A stretch of DNA of 64,000 bases from positions 334,765-398,764 of the forward strand of contig NZ_JAMQAW010000002.1 in assembly GCF_023701525.1 (NCBI RefSeq). The letters are read 5' to 3'. The stretch is from Streptomyces albipurpureus. GTDB taxonomy: Bacteria; Actinomycetota; Actinomycetes; Streptomycetales; Streptomycetaceae. Below are positions 7,931 through 17,352 of the stretch, piece after piece. The translations under genes were made by a program, and so were the position numbers. The notes beneath the pieces were generated by a model, which saw nothing but the letters and a program-made list of their open reading frames with translations, was not told the origin of the DNA and ran no database searches. How positions within the stretch are numbered: the stretch's first letter is position 1; the number at the start of each line of letters is the position of its first letter.

Positions 7931-8872
7931 CTATCGGTTCCCGCCCGAAGCCAGCCGGGTGGTCAGCCCCGTGCGGGGCGTGTGCGGCGTGCTGTGTACG
8001 CGGTGCCCTTGCGCTGTCGTGAACCAGAACAGGGCCGCGCACAGGAAGGCCGCTGCCGCGAAGACCAGCGACTGTGTGACGGAGTCGGTCCGCGCGCCGG
8101 CGACGAGCGCGCCGGCCGCCGGCAGCGTCAGGACGACCGCCGGCAGCGGACGAGGGGGCCGCGTGAGGTCTGGTGCGTCGGCCGGTGGCAGCAACCGGGT
8201 CGCGAGGCTGTAGCAGGCGCAGGCCAGCAGTGCGGAGCCCAGTACATCGCTGGGCCGGTGGTGGTAAGTGGCCTGGACGGCGGCGGCGGTGACGGCGAGC
8301 CACACCATGCCGGCCACGATGGCATAGGGGCGGATACGAGGGGAAGCGACGAGGGCGGCGCCGAGGGCCAGCACGGCGGGGACGGCCGCGTGTCCACTGG
8401 GGAAGCTCCGCTCGATGAGCCAGACGGGCGCGTCCACCAGATCGGGGCGGGGCAGGATCATCCAGATGAGTTCCTTGCCCCCGAGCGCGACCACGACGAT
8501 CGCGGTTGCCGCGCAGCCCTGCCACCAGCACCTCCGCACCAGGGTTACGGCCGCGATGACCGCGAGGCCCGCGAGCACGGTGGGCAGGGCGGTGTGATTC
8601 AGGGGCGGCATGGCCGACGACTGGTAGGCCGTTCCCGACCAGTCGTAGATCCATGCCTGTTTGGCGTCGTCTCCGCTGAGCAGGGCGTTCTCCGCCCGCT
8701 GTCCGAACGGGGTGCAGACGGCGACCAGATAGACCGCCAGGAATCCCAGGAGGCACAGCGGAGCCGTGACCTGTAGGCGTGCCCTCCGGGAAGGGCCGGG
8801 TTCGATCACGGCACCGGGGGCCCGGCTGGGGTTCGGGCGCGTGGACAGGGGCGGGGGAACTTGCTGCGTCAT
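7931..8872 (-). CDS. PAP2-superfamily membrane phosphatase
   Basis: A 313-residue integral membrane protein. The three PAP2 signature blocks are present in order: KELIWMILPRP (KxnRP), FPSGHAA (PSGH) and YHHRPSDVLGS (SRxxxxxHxxxD-like, with the catalytic His and Asp). About six hydrophobic helices surround them, after a proline-rich cytoplasmic N-terminus of ~30 residues. It would dephosphorylate a lipid phosphate such as undecaprenyl pyrophosphate or phosphatidic acid at the membrane surface. The gene lies 79 bases after the membrane-protein gene and may belong to the same leftward unit headed by the PadR regulator. The ribosome site is weak (GAAAG). Confidence 0.88.
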   Translation of the reverse strand: MTQQVPPPLSTRPNPSRAPGAVIEPGPSRRARLQVTAPLCLLGFLAVYLVAVCTPFGQRAENALLSGDDAKQAWIYDWSGTAYQSSAMPPLNHTALPTVLAGLAVIAAVTLVRRCWWQGCAATAIVVVALGGKELIWMILPRPDLVDAPVWLIERSFPSGHAAVPAVLALGAALVASPRIRPYAIVAGMVWLAVTAAAVQATYHHRPSDVLGSALLACACYSLATRLLPPADAPDLTRPPRPLPAVVLTLPAAGALVAGARTDSVTQSLVFAAAAFLCAALFWFTTAQGHRVHSTPHTPRTGLTTRLASGGNR

Positions 8873-8951
8873 TGCTTTCGCTGTCTTCGTGGAGGAGCAG
8901 GGTGGTCGGACGCCGTCTGGGGCGCGAGGTGGGCCGGGAAGTCCGGTCGGG

Positions 8952-9929
8952 TCACCGGGGGATCCGCCCCTGGAGGAGGAGCGCCCGGCTCTGCCGGCGC
9001 TGGGCGGCGATCGCCAGGGCCGGGAGAGGGGCGATCAGAAGAATGAGGACGACCAGGTCCGGCAGGGACTGCATGAACCCGTTCGGCTGGATGACGATCG
9101 CCTGGGTGCGCACACACGCGAACGCCGCTACGGGGATCAGCCACCGGTGGTCGCCGGTGGCGGCGGTCGCCACCCACGCGGCGATCAGCGCGGCGACTTC
9201 GAGGGCGAACATGCCTCGTTGGAAGGCCGGGCTGATGGAGATGATGTGCAGGGACCCGGCCGCGAACATGGCGAGCACGACGGGGACCAGCCAGCGGTAC
9301 GAGTGGCGCCGCAGCCGGCCGGGGCGGCAGGCCGCCAGTACGGCGCACGCGGCGCACAGCGCCCCGGACAGCGCCAGATCACGGGCGGTGATCGGGGCGC
9401 CCAGTCCGTAGTAGCCCAGGCCCGCCTTGCCCCCGTCGCCGAAGAGCGTACTGCTGGTGAACGTGGCACCGGCGTAGATCATCGCCGCTGCGGCGGGCAG
9501 GGCGATCCACGCCCTCCCGCGCAGCAGGGCGATCAGACAGACCAGCGGAAGCAGCCCGTAGGGCAGCAGCCGTGTCCGCGTGTCGGGGCCTTGGGCCCAC
9601 GGGTACCAGCCGGAGAAGTCGAAGGCGATGGCATGCCCACCGGGATCGATGTGCAGCGCCCAGTGCCACACGTCCTGCAGGTACGGCACCAGTGCCAGCG
9701 CGGCGAGGACAAGGGCGGTCAGATGGATGCCGTCCAGCCACCACGGCCGGGCCGTGTCGTCGACGACGGCACGGGCGCGCGCCCGCACCCCGGCGCGCAC
9801 CACGGCGACGACCTCCCTCGGCGGGGGCCAGGAACGGCCGGGATACGCCTCGGACAGGCAGGCCAGCAACTCCTCTCCCTGCCGGGAGCGGTAGGGCTCG
9901 GGGTAGGCCACCAGCAGGAGACGGTTCAT
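8952..9929 (-). CDS. PadR-associated polytopic membrane protein
   Basis: A 325-residue protein with a soluble N-terminus (YPEPYRSRQGEELLACL, typical of actinobacterial proteins encoded after PadR regulators) and about eight hydrophobic helices from residue ~70 onward. Its ATG overlaps the PadR stop by four bases, so expression is translationally coupled to the repressor. No enzymatic motif or ABC motif is visible. The open frame continues upstream through the PadR region, but that part is out of family and antisense-like. It is probably a stress-responsive envelope protein controlled by its own PadR. The molecular role is unknown. Confidence 0.75.
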   Translation of the reverse strand: MNRLLLVAYPEPYRSRQGEELLACLSEAYPGRSWPPPREVVAVVRAGVRARARAVVDDTARPWWLDGIHLTALVLAALALVPYLQDVWHWALHIDPGGHAIAFDFSGWYPWAQGPDTRTRLLPYGLLPLVCLIALLRGRAWIALPAAAAMIYAGATFTSSTLFGDGGKAGLGYYGLGAPITARDLALSGALCAACAVLAACRPGRLRRHSYRWLVPVVLAMFAAGSLHIISISPAFQRGMFALEVAALIAAWVATAATGDHRWLIPVAAFACVRTQAIVIQPNGFMQSLPDLVVLILLIAPLPALAIAAQRRQSRALLLQGRIPR

Positions 9930-10267
9930 GCCGGGGCCACCCCGGTACCCCGCGACCGCCCGAGGACGACAGCCGCCGCCTGCCGCATCCGCAGCGCCTC
10001 CCGGTCGAGCGCCCCGGTGCCGTCCTCCGTGAGCCGGTAGTAGCGCCGCGCCCGCCCGTCGACGATCTCCTCGTCGCCGGGGGCCACCAGCCCGGCCCGC
10101 TCCAACCGCTCCAGCGCGCCGTAGAGAGTGCCGACAGCGATCCTGAGCCGCCCATCGGTCGCCTGCTCGGCAGCCTTGATGATGCCGTAGCCGTGCAACG
10201 GTCCGTCCAAGAGCGCAGCAAGGATGAAGTACTGCGATTCCGTCAAGGACGGATTCTGTCGTGTCAT
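9926..10267 (-). CDS. PadR-family transcriptional regulator
   Basis: A 113-residue protein with the PadR winged helix: SQYFILAALLDGPLHGYGI, then VGTLYGALERLERAGLV (recognition helix) and RARRYYRLTEDG (wing). The short C-terminal helix is a dimerisation element, as in the small PadR-s1 class. The start ATG was chosen because the helix-turn-helix begins a few residues later and the operator palindrome begins only two bases upstream of it. The protein almost certainly represses its own leftward operon with the membrane protein and possibly the PAP2 phosphatase. Confidence 0.92.
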   Translation of the reverse strand: MTRQNPSLTESQYFILAALLDGPLHGYGIIKAAEQATDGRLRIAVGTLYGALERLERAGLVAPGDEEIVDGRARRYYRLTEDGTGALDREALRMRQAAAVVLGRSRGTGVAPA

Positions 10268-10268
10268 A

Positions 10269-10305
10269 CGCCGAGCATATATCGAGTATCGATATATGCT
10301 CGGCG
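10269..10305. promoter_or_regulatory. Perfect 37-bp PadR operator palindrome
   Basis: Two perfect 17-bp arms (CGCCGAGCATATATCGA and its complement) flank a GTA spacer. The element lies two bases before the PadR ATG, so binding would block both transcription and the start region. The TATCGATA-like AT-rich core between G/C-rich ends is typical of a dimeric winged-helix repressor site. Confidence 0.85.
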
Positions 10306-11180
10306 ACGTCAAAGTGATCGCCCGCAGAGCTCCACGCCCGGGGCGGGCGTCGCACTCCCCCGGAGCGCAAGGGGGAGCCTGCGGACCCTCGATCCATCCG
10401 CGCGGCATCGGTGGAGTAGGCGTGGCCGGGGAAGCCACCTGGTGTCGTAGGGCCCGGTTGTCGGCGTCGGAGCCGAACCGCGTCCGGGGGTGCTGGCGCG
10501 ATGGGCCGAGCTCTACCAACAGCTCAGCTCGGGGGCGGCCCGGCGTAGAAGAGGCTGTGCGGCAGCGCCATCGCTCGCCTCCTCAGGCTCGGTACGCCAA
10601 CGGGCGAACCCGTTGGCGTACCGGTCCGGGCTCCTCTCGGGCATCGTGTTCGTCAGCCCGCCGCCGAGCAGCGGGGTGGGGGCGCGAGGGCTGTGAGCAG
10701 GTCCCGGCCGCTCGCTCTTCCTACTCCAGGCCCTCAGGCACTTCGTCCAGCGGTCCGGCACAGACCGCCCTCTCCTCGCGTTGCTGAACCGGACCTGAGA
10801 GAGCGGGTGGCCATCGCGGCCCCGCACCGCGACGGTCTCGCCCGTCCTGTTCCCCACGCGAATCCGGTCAACCACATCGGCCTGCCACCGGGGAAGGGCG
10901 CTTGCTGGCTCATCGTTCCCGTCTCCTGGGTACGGGGTCCACGTCCAGGGTGAGGGGGTGGTCCCGTGTGCCCTCACCGCCGTCGGATGGACCGAGGCGA
11001 GGACAGCGGTCTCCGCCCTCCCCCAGGCCCGGCTGGTCGGCGTGCGGCGAAGCGGGAAGGGCAGCTGCTGGACGGTGTCGCCACCGCCTCATCGGGAGGG
11101 CGGAGCAACGGATGGGAGCTCTTGGACGCGGATCTGCGTTCCGGCTGGCCCAGGCCCGGACCGTGCGGCGATCCGTCGCA
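10306..11180. other. Gene-poor stretch with one strong hairpin
   Basis: Open frames on both strands show no family resemblance and no consistent codon bias. The only clear structure is the perfect hairpin at 10591-10622. The stretch lies between the PadR operator and the end of kdpD and may hold decayed sequence. Confidence 0.4.
10591..10622. repeat. Perfect 14-bp inverted repeat with CGAA loop
   Basis: GGTACGCCAACGGG and its exact complement are separated by CGAA. There is no T tract on either side, so a simple Rho-independent terminator is not certain. It could be a terminator, a recombination end or an RNA structure. Confidence 0.6.
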
Positions 11181-13736
11181 TCAGGTCATCGCCGTGGTGG
11201 GCAGGTCGGCGGCTGTCGGGCCGCCCGCGCCCGGTTGGAGGGAGAGCACCATGGTGAGGCCTCCGCCGGGGGTGTCCTCGGCGTTCAGGGTGGCTCCCAT
11301 GGCCTCGGTGAACCCCCGGGCCACAGCCAGTCCGAGGCCGGCTCCGGGGCCGCTCTGGGCATCTCCGTTGCGCTGGTAGGGGGCGAAGATGCGCTCCTTC
11401 GCCTCGTCGGGCACCCCGGGGCCCCGGTCCACGACGCGTAGTTCGACGCGGTCGGCGAGCGAACTGGCCGACACCAGCACGGGCTCGTTCCCGGGGCTGT
11501 GGGTGACGGCGTTCTCGACGATGTTGGCGACGGCTCGCTCCAGCAGGCCCGGGTCGACGCGGACCATGGGGAGGTTCTCCGGGATGTCGAGCACCACGCT
11601 GGCATCCGGCAAGCCGCCGACCGCCAACGGGACGACCTCGTCGAGGTCGATCTCGCGGATGAGGGGGTTGACGGCACCGGTCTGCAGCCGGGACATGTCG
11701 AGGAGATTGCCCACCAGGTTGTCGAGGCGATCGGCTCCGACTTCGATACCGGCCAGCAGTTCGGTCCGGTCCTCGTCGGACCACTCGATGTCGTCGGAGC
11801 GCAGGGAGGTCACCGACGCCTTGATGCCCGCCAGAGGTGTACGCAGATCGTGGCTGACGGCCGCGAGCAGGGCGGTCCGGATGCGGTTGTTCTCGCCCAG
11901 TTCGCGTGCGTGCTCGGCCTCCCCGACGAGACGTCGGCGATCGAGCACGCCGGCCGCCTGGGTGGCGAAGGCGAAGAGCACCCGGCGGTCCTCGGCCGGC
12001 AGGACCCGGCCCGAGAGCGCGAGTGTCATGTGCTCGCTGATGGGCATGTCCGCGTCGGCGTCCTCGGGTCGGAGCAGCGGACGGCCGTGCGGGCGGGGCT
12101 CCCCGACGCTGCTGGTGCAGGTCCACGGGCCGACGTCGCCCTCGCGTTCCAGCAGCGCGACGGAGTCCATGCCGAAGGTCTCCCGGACCCGTTCCAGCAG
12201 GGCGTCGAGGCTTGTCTCCCCCCGCAGGACGCTGCCGGCCAGGAAGGAGAGGATCTCGGACTCGGCGCGCAGCCTGGCTGCCTGGTGGGTTCGGCGGGCG
12301 GCGAGATCGACCACGGACGCGACGGAGACTGCCACGATGACGAAGATGACCAGGGCGACGATGTTCTCGGGTTCGGCGATGGTCAGTTGGTGCAGGGGCG
12401 GGGTGAAGTAGTAGTTGAGCAGCAGTGATCCGAAGGCTGCTGACGCCAGGGCGGGGGTGAGCCCGCCGATCAGGGCCGCGGCCACCGTCAGCGTCAGGAA
12501 CAGGAGCACATCGTTGGCGAGCCCGACGTCGGGAACCGCGTTGTCGAGCAGGAAGGTGAGGAGCACCGGGCCCACGACACCGACGAGCCAGCCCCACACG
12601 ATCCGGGAGCGGCCCAGGCGCGCGCCGCGGGCCACGGGCAGGCCGCGCCCCTTGGCCACTTCGTCATGGGTGACGATGTGGACGTCGAGGTCGGGTCCGG
12701 ACTCACGGGCGACGGTGGCGCTCACCCCGGGGCCGAAAACGTACTGCCAGGTTCTTCGGCGGCTGACTCCGAGCACGATCTGGGTGGCGTTCACTCCGCG
12801 TGCGAAGTCGAGCAGGGCGGACGGGATGTCGTCACCGATGACGTGGTGGAAAGTGCCGCCCAGATCCTCCACGAGGGCCCGCTGGACGCTCAGTTCCTGG
12901 GGCGAGGCGGAGGTGAGGCCGTCGCTGCGGGTGATGTAGACGGCGAGGACCTCGCCGCCGGCGCCCTTCTCGGCCAGCCGGGTGGCGCGCCGGATGAGCG
13001 CGCGGCCCTCCGGGCCGCCGGTGAGGCCGACGACGATGCGTTCACGGGCCTGCCAGGTGGTGCGGATGTTGTGTTCGACCCGGTATTCCCTGAGGTGCTC
13101 GTCGACGTGGTCCGCCACCCAGAGCAGCGCCAGTTCGCGCAGCGCGGTCAGATTGCCGGGGCGGAAGTAGTTGGACAGGGCGGCGTCGACTTTGTCGGGT
13201 TGGTAGATGTTGCCGTGGGCCATCCGGCGGCGCAGGGCCTGCGGGGCCATGTCGATGAGTTCGATCTGGTCAGCGCGGCGGACCACCTCGTCCGGGACGG
13301 TCTCACGCTGGCGGACGCCGGTGATGGTGGCGACGACATCGCCGAGGGACTCCAGGTGCTGGATGTTGACGTTGGAGACGACGTCGATGCCGGCGTCGAG
13401 GAGTTCCTCGATGTCCTGCCAGCGTTTGGCGTTCCGGGAACCCGGGATGTTGGTGTGCGCGAGTTCGTCGACGAGGGCGACCGCCGGTCTGCGTAGCAGC
13501 ACGGCGTCCACGTCCATCTCGGTGAAGGTCGTGCCCCGGTACTCGATCTCGCGGCGCGGGATCTGCTCCAGGCCGTGCAGCATCACTTCGGTGCGGGGGC
13601 GTTTGTGGTGTTCCACGAAGGCGACCGCGCAGTCGGTGCCGCGCTCGACGCGCCGGTGGGCCTCGGCGAGCATCGCGTACGTCTTTCCGACGCCTGGTGC
13701 CGCTCCGAGGTAGATCCGCAGTCTGCCGCGCTTCAT
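11181..13736 (-). CDS. kdpD: Sensor histidine kinase KdpD
   Basis: An 851-residue membrane sensor. The N-terminal KdpD domain has GAAPGVGKTYAML (Walker-type) and VDELAHTNIPGS. A USP-like domain follows (~230-370), then four closely spaced hydrophobic helices (~400-490), a GAF-like region, the phospho-acceptor SHDLRTPLAGI near ~660 and ATPase boxes ending in GAGLGLAVARGF. It senses K+ limitation or turgor and phosphorylates KdpE. It is transcribed leftward 77 bases after kdpE, so the order is kdpE-kdpD, the reverse of E. coli. The ATG was chosen because the KdpD motif starts there. The partner pump genes are incomplete in this window. Confidence 0.95.
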   Translation of the reverse strand: MKRGRLRIYLGAAPGVGKTYAMLAEAHRRVERGTDCAVAFVEHHKRPRTEVMLHGLEQIPRREIEYRGTTFTEMDVDAVLLRRPAVALVDELAHTNIPGSRNAKRWQDIEELLDAGIDVVSNVNIQHLESLGDVVATITGVRQRETVPDEVVRRADQIELIDMAPQALRRRMAHGNIYQPDKVDAALSNYFRPGNLTALRELALLWVADHVDEHLREYRVEHNIRTTWQARERIVVGLTGGPEGRALIRRATRLAEKGAGGEVLAVYITRSDGLTSASPQELSVQRALVEDLGGTFHHVIGDDIPSALLDFARGVNATQIVLGVSRRRTWQYVFGPGVSATVARESGPDLDVHIVTHDEVAKGRGLPVARGARLGRSRIVWGWLVGVVGPVLLTFLLDNAVPDVGLANDVLLFLTLTVAAALIGGLTPALASAAFGSLLLNYYFTPPLHQLTIAEPENIVALVIFVIVAVSVASVVDLAARRTHQAARLRAESEILSFLAGSVLRGETSLDALLERVRETFGMDSVALLEREGDVGPWTCTSSVGEPRPHGRPLLRPEDADADMPISEHMTLALSGRVLPAEDRRVLFAFATQAAGVLDRRRLVGEAEHARELGENNRIRTALLAAVSHDLRTPLAGIKASVTSLRSDDIEWSDEDRTELLAGIEVGADRLDNLVGNLLDMSRLQTGAVNPLIREIDLDEVVPLAVGGLPDASVVLDIPENLPMVRVDPGLLERAVANIVENAVTHSPGNEPVLVSASSLADRVELRVVDRGPGVPDEAKERIFAPYQRNGDAQSGPGAGLGLAVARGFTEAMGATLNAEDTPGGGLTMVLSLQPGAGGPTAADLPTTAMT

Positions 13737-13813
13737 CTTCCGGTCCTTGTGATCGAGCGGCGGACGCCGCGGCCCCCGCGGGTCGGCAGGACCCGCGGGA
13801 GCGGTGGTCGGTC

Positions 13814-14497
13814 TCAGACTTCGAATCGATATCCCACACCGGGGAAGGTGATGAAGTGCCGCGGGTGCACGGGGTCTCCTTCGAGTTTGCGCCTCAGCCG
13901 GGCCATGTGTACGCGGAGTTGGTTGCTCCGAGTGGTGAAGGAATCCCCCCAAACCTCCTTGAGTAGCTCCTCCTGGCCGATCGTTCGCCCACGACGTCGC
14001 ACCAACACCTCCAGGAGTTGCCACTCGGTCGCGGTGAGGCGGACGTCGCTTCCTCGGCGTCTGACCCTCTTGCCCAGCAGGTCCACCGTGAAGTCCTCGG
14101 TCGCGATGAGGCAGATGTCGTCGGCGGGTGCCGCCGGCTCCACCCGTCGGGCCGCCGCCCGCAGCCGGGCCACGAGCTCGGCCATGCTGAACGGTTTGGT
14201 GAGATAGTCGTCCGCGCCCGCGTCCAGTGCCTCGACCTTCTCCTCCGAGGTCCGCCGGGCCGAGACGACGACGATCGGCACCCGACTCCAGCTGCGGAGA
14301 CGCCTGATCACCTCGATGCCGTCGATGTCGGGCAGGCCGAGGTCCATCAGCACGATGTCCGGGGAACCGTCGATGGCGAGCCGGAGGGCCGTGGCGCCGT
14401 CCGGTGCGGCGGCCACCTCGTACTGACGTGCTCTCAGATTGATCTCAAGAGCGCGTACGAGTTGAGGCTCGTCCTCCACCACCAGCACACTGGTCAC
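13814..14497 (-). CDS. kdpE: Response regulator KdpE
   Basis: A 227-residue OmpR/PhoB-type regulator. The receiver domain has VVEDEP, the phospho-acceptor in LMDLGLPDIDG, and VSARR and KPF in GADDYLTKPFS. The C-terminal winged helix (LTATEWQLLEVL, NQLRVHMARLRRKLE, GVGYRFEV) binds DNA. A GTG start was chosen because the receiver begins immediately and AAAGG stands ten bases upstream; longer readings of the frame have no homology. It probably activates the divergent kdpB gene through the TTTGAC elements in between. Confidence 0.95.
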   Translation of the reverse strand: MTSVLVVEDEPQLVRALEINLRARQYEVAAAPDGATALRLAIDGSPDIVLMDLGLPDIDGIEVIRRLRSWSRVPIVVVSARRTSEEKVEALDAGADDYLTKPFSMAELVARLRAAARRVEPAAPADDICLIATEDFTVDLLGKRVRRRGSDVRLTATEWQLLEVLVRRRGRTIGQEELLKEVWGDSFTTRSNQLRVHMARLRRKLEGDPVHPRHFITFPGVGYRFEV

Positions 14498-15189
14498 CAG
14501 CTTTACGCCTTTCTGTCCGTGCGAGCCCACCACCGTGACCCCGCACCGGGGCCGACGGCCCACAACGCTCCGGTGGCCGTCGGTACTCCTCCACCAACCG
14601 CTCCGCGGTCCACGCGGCAAGTTCCTCGCACTCGGCGAATCGGGGGCCGTAACTCCGTTGGGGAGGAGGCCCCTTGAGGAAACTCCCTGTCCCAACACGT
14701 CCGGGCTTCCTTGACGTTCCCCATACGCGCTTCGACCCCTTCTTGACGGCTCCCGTACGCGGTGGCTTTGGCAGGCGCAGGGGACGGCCGAACCACCCGC
14801 TGGACCAACACACGGCGGGCCCGACCCGTGCCCGCGCGGAGGTTTGACGGTTCCCTGACGCGCGCCGGCCCTCCTTTGACAGGTGTTTGACGCCTCAGGG
14901 CTGCCCGCTGTCAGGGAGCCGTAAATTCCTTGGCATCCCATCGGTTTCGGCCGTAGTGCCTGGCCTAGATTCCCCTTCGGCTGTTCCGGGGCGCGCACGT
15001 CAGTGGCATGACGGCGATCGGCGCTCCCGTTCGGTCGGCACGTGGCGGCTCTTCCGGCGTTGCGTTCCACCTACGGCCGCGCTGTCACCGCTCCTTTGGT
15101 GACGGCTACGGCCGAAACGGCTCCCCACGCCCTCCGTACCGGTCCACCGGCCACGGGTGGGCCGGTACTTCCATCAGAAGGTCTTCGCC
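14498..15189. other. Divergent kdpE/kdpB control region
   Basis: The 692-bp gap lies where a complete kdpFABC operon would have kdpF and kdpA before kdpB. No fragment of kdpA was recognised on either strand. It holds the repeated TTTGAC elements described separately and should contain both promoters. Confidence 0.5.
14843..14925. promoter_or_regulatory. Candidate KdpE operator and kdpB promoter elements
   Basis: Three TTTGAC motifs (14843, 14875, 14886) lie in one orientation, the last two 11 bp apart. TTTGACGGTTCCCTGAC at the left and CTGTCAGGGAGCCGTAAA at the right form an imperfect inverted repeat. The block is centred about 300 bp from the kdpB start. Assigning it to KdpE is inference from position. 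Confidence 0.35.
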
Positions 15190-17352
15190 ATGCCTCCAGC
15201 CACTCGCCAACAGGCTCCGACCGCTTCCCGGGCCGGCACCCCCGGGGGTGAACACGGTCATCGGCGGGCCGCCCGGCGCAGAGGGGCGAGCGGTCTCTTC
15301 GACCCCGTGCAGCTGCTGACGTCGTTCCCCGGCGCCCTGCACAAATTGCGTCCACGGGCACTGGCGCGGAACCCGGTGCTGTTCGTCGTCGCCACCGGGT
15401 CGGTTCTCACCACCCTGTCCGCGCTGGTCCATCCCTCTGTCTTCGCCTGGGTGATCAGTATCTGGCTCTGGCTGACCGTGTTCTTCGCCAATCTCGCGGA
15501 GGCCGTCGCGGAAGGCCGGGGCAGGGCCCAGGCGGAGTCCCTGCGCCGGGCGCGTACGGACACGGTCGCGGTGCGGCTGCGCGACAACTGGCGAATCGGC
15601 ACACACCTTCCCTCCGCGGCGACGGAGACCGTCGCCGCCACCGATCTTCAGCCCTTCGACTTCGTCATCGTCGAGGCCGGTGCGTTGATCCCGGCGGACG
15701 GCGAGGTCGTGCACGGCATCGCGGCGGTCGACGAGTCGGCCGTCACCGGTGAATCCGCCCCTGTCATCCGGGAGTCGGGCGGCGACCGGTCGGGCGTCAC
15801 CGGCGGAACCACCGTGCTCTCCGACCGCATCGTGGTGCGCGTCACCTCTCGCCAGGGGCACTCCTTCATGGACCGGATGATCGACCTGGTCGAAGGCGCC
15901 TCCCGGCAGAAGACCCCGAACGAGCTGGCGCTCAACATCCTGCTGGCCGCCCTGACCGCCGTCTTCGTCCTCGTGGTCCTCACCCTTCAGCCCATGGCCG
16001 CCTACGCGGGTGCCGACCAGTCCACCACGGTCCTCGTCGCTCTGCTGGTCACACTGATCCCGACGACCATCGGCGCGCTGCTCTCGGCGATCGGCATCGC
16101 GGGCATGGACCGCCTCGTCCAGCGCAACGTCCTCGCCATGTCGGGCCGGGCCGTCGAAGCGGCCGGCGACATCAGCACCCTGCTCCTCGACAAGACGGGC
16201 ACCATCACGCTCGGCAACCGCGAGGCGGCCGACTTCGTGGCGCTACCCCGTGTCGACGAGTCGTCCCTGGCCAGGGCCGCCCAGCTCGCCTCGCTGGCCG
16301 ACGAGACCCCCGAAGGCCGGTCGGTCGTCGTCCTCGCCCAGCGAAAGCACGGGTTGCGGGAGCCTCTCGCGGAGCAACTGAGCCGGGCCAGGTTCGTGGG
16401 GTTCAGCGCGCAGACCAGGATGAGCGGAGTCGATCTGTGGTCGGGTGACAACGCCGCACTGCGCATCCGCAAGGGCGCGGCGGCGGAGGTGATCGCCTGG
16501 GTGCGGATGCGGGGCGGCGCCGTCCCCGCCGAGGCGCGGTGGTTCTCCGACTCCATCGCCGCGTCCGGCGGCACACCCCTGCTGGTCGCCGTGGACGACC
16601 GGGACGGACCACGCGTCCTCGGTGCCATCCATCTGAAGGACGTGGTGAAGGACGGCATCCGGGAGCGGTTCGCCGAACTGCGGGCCATGGGCATCCGCAC
16701 CGTCATGGTCACGGGCGACAATCCGCTGACCGCCCGGGCCATCGCCGAGGAGGCGGGTGTCGACGACTTCCTCGCCGAGGCCACCCCCGAGGACAAGCTC
16801 GCCCTCATCAGGAAGGAGCAGGAGGGAGGAAGGCTCGTGGCGATGACCGGGGACGGCACCAACGACGCTCCCGCGCTGGCCCAGGCCGATGTCGGCGTGG
16901 CCATGAACACCGGCACCTCCGCCGCCAAGGAAGCCGGAAACATGGTCGACCTCGACTCCAACCCCACCAAACTCATCGAGATCGTCGAGATCGGCAAACA
17001 ACTCCTCATCACCCGAGGAGCACTCACCACCTTCTCCATCACCAACGACGTCGCCAAGTACTTCGCGATCATCCCCGCGATGTTCACCGGCGCCTACCCG
17101 GGCCTGGAAACCCTCAACATCATGGGCCTGCACAGCCCGACCTCCGCCATCACCTCAGCGACCATCTTCAACGCGCTGATCATCGTGGTACTGATTCCGC
17201 TCGCCCTACGGGGTGTGCGCTACACCCCCGCCTCGGCCCATGACCTGCTACTCCGCAATCTGACCGTCTACGGCCTCGGCGGACTCGTCCTGCCGTTCGT
17301 CGGCATCAAACTGATCGACCTGGTCGTCTCCACGATTCCCGGCCTGGGCTGA
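15190..17352 (+). CDS. kdpB: K+-transporting ATPase B subunit (P-type), apparently solitary
   Basis: A 720-residue P-type ATPase. [14 protein letters not shown] (actuator loop TGES), [12 protein letters not shown] with the phosphorylated Asp near ~334, [11 protein letters not shown] and [18 protein letters not shown] (hinge) are all intact, with about seven transmembrane helices. The ATG has AGAAGG eight bases upstream. KdpB normally hydrolyses ATP to drive K+ through KdpA with the help of KdpC and KdpF. None of these lies upstream (only a control region) or downstream (protease convergent), so this copy lacks its channel subunit here. The motifs give no sign of decay. Confidence 0.95.
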   Translation: MPPATRQQAPTASRAGTPGGEHGHRRAARRRGASGLFDPVQLLTSFPGALHKLRPRALARNPVLFVVATGSVLTTLSALVHPSVFAWVISIWLWLTVFFANLAEAVAEGRGRAQAESLRRARTDTVAVRLRDNWRIGTHLPSAATETVAATDLQPFDFVIVEAGALIPADGEVVHGIAAVDESAVTGESAPVIRESGGDRSGVTGGTTVLSDRIVVRVTSRQGHSFMDRMIDLVEGASRQKTPNELALNILLAALTAVFVLVVLTLQPMAAYAGADQSTTVLVALLVTLIPTTIGALLSAIGIAGMDRLVQRNVLAMSGRAVEAAGDISTLLLDKTGTITLGNREAADFVALPRVDESSLARAAQLASLADETPEGRSVVVLAQRKHGLREPLAEQLSRARFVGFSAQTRMSGVDLWSGDNAALRIRKGAAAEVIAWVRMRGGAVPAEARWFSDSIAASGGTPLLVAVDDRDGPRVLGAIHLKDVVKDGIRERFAELRAMGIRTVMVTGDNPLTARAIAEEAGVDDFLAEATPEDKLALIRKEQEGGRLVAMTGDGTNDAPALAQADVGVAMNTGTSAAKEAGNMVDLDSNPTKLIEIVEIGKQLLITRGALTTFSITNDVAKYFAIIPAMFTGAYPGLETLNIMGLHSPTSAITSATIFNALIIVVLIPLALRGVRYTPASAHDLLLRNLTVYGLGGLVLPFVGIKLIDLVVSTIPGLG

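Noticed and set aside
8952..10397. A longer 481-residue version of the PadR-associated membrane protein
   Set aside because: The extra N-terminal part lies over the PadR gene in another frame; the ATGA overlap gives a better start.
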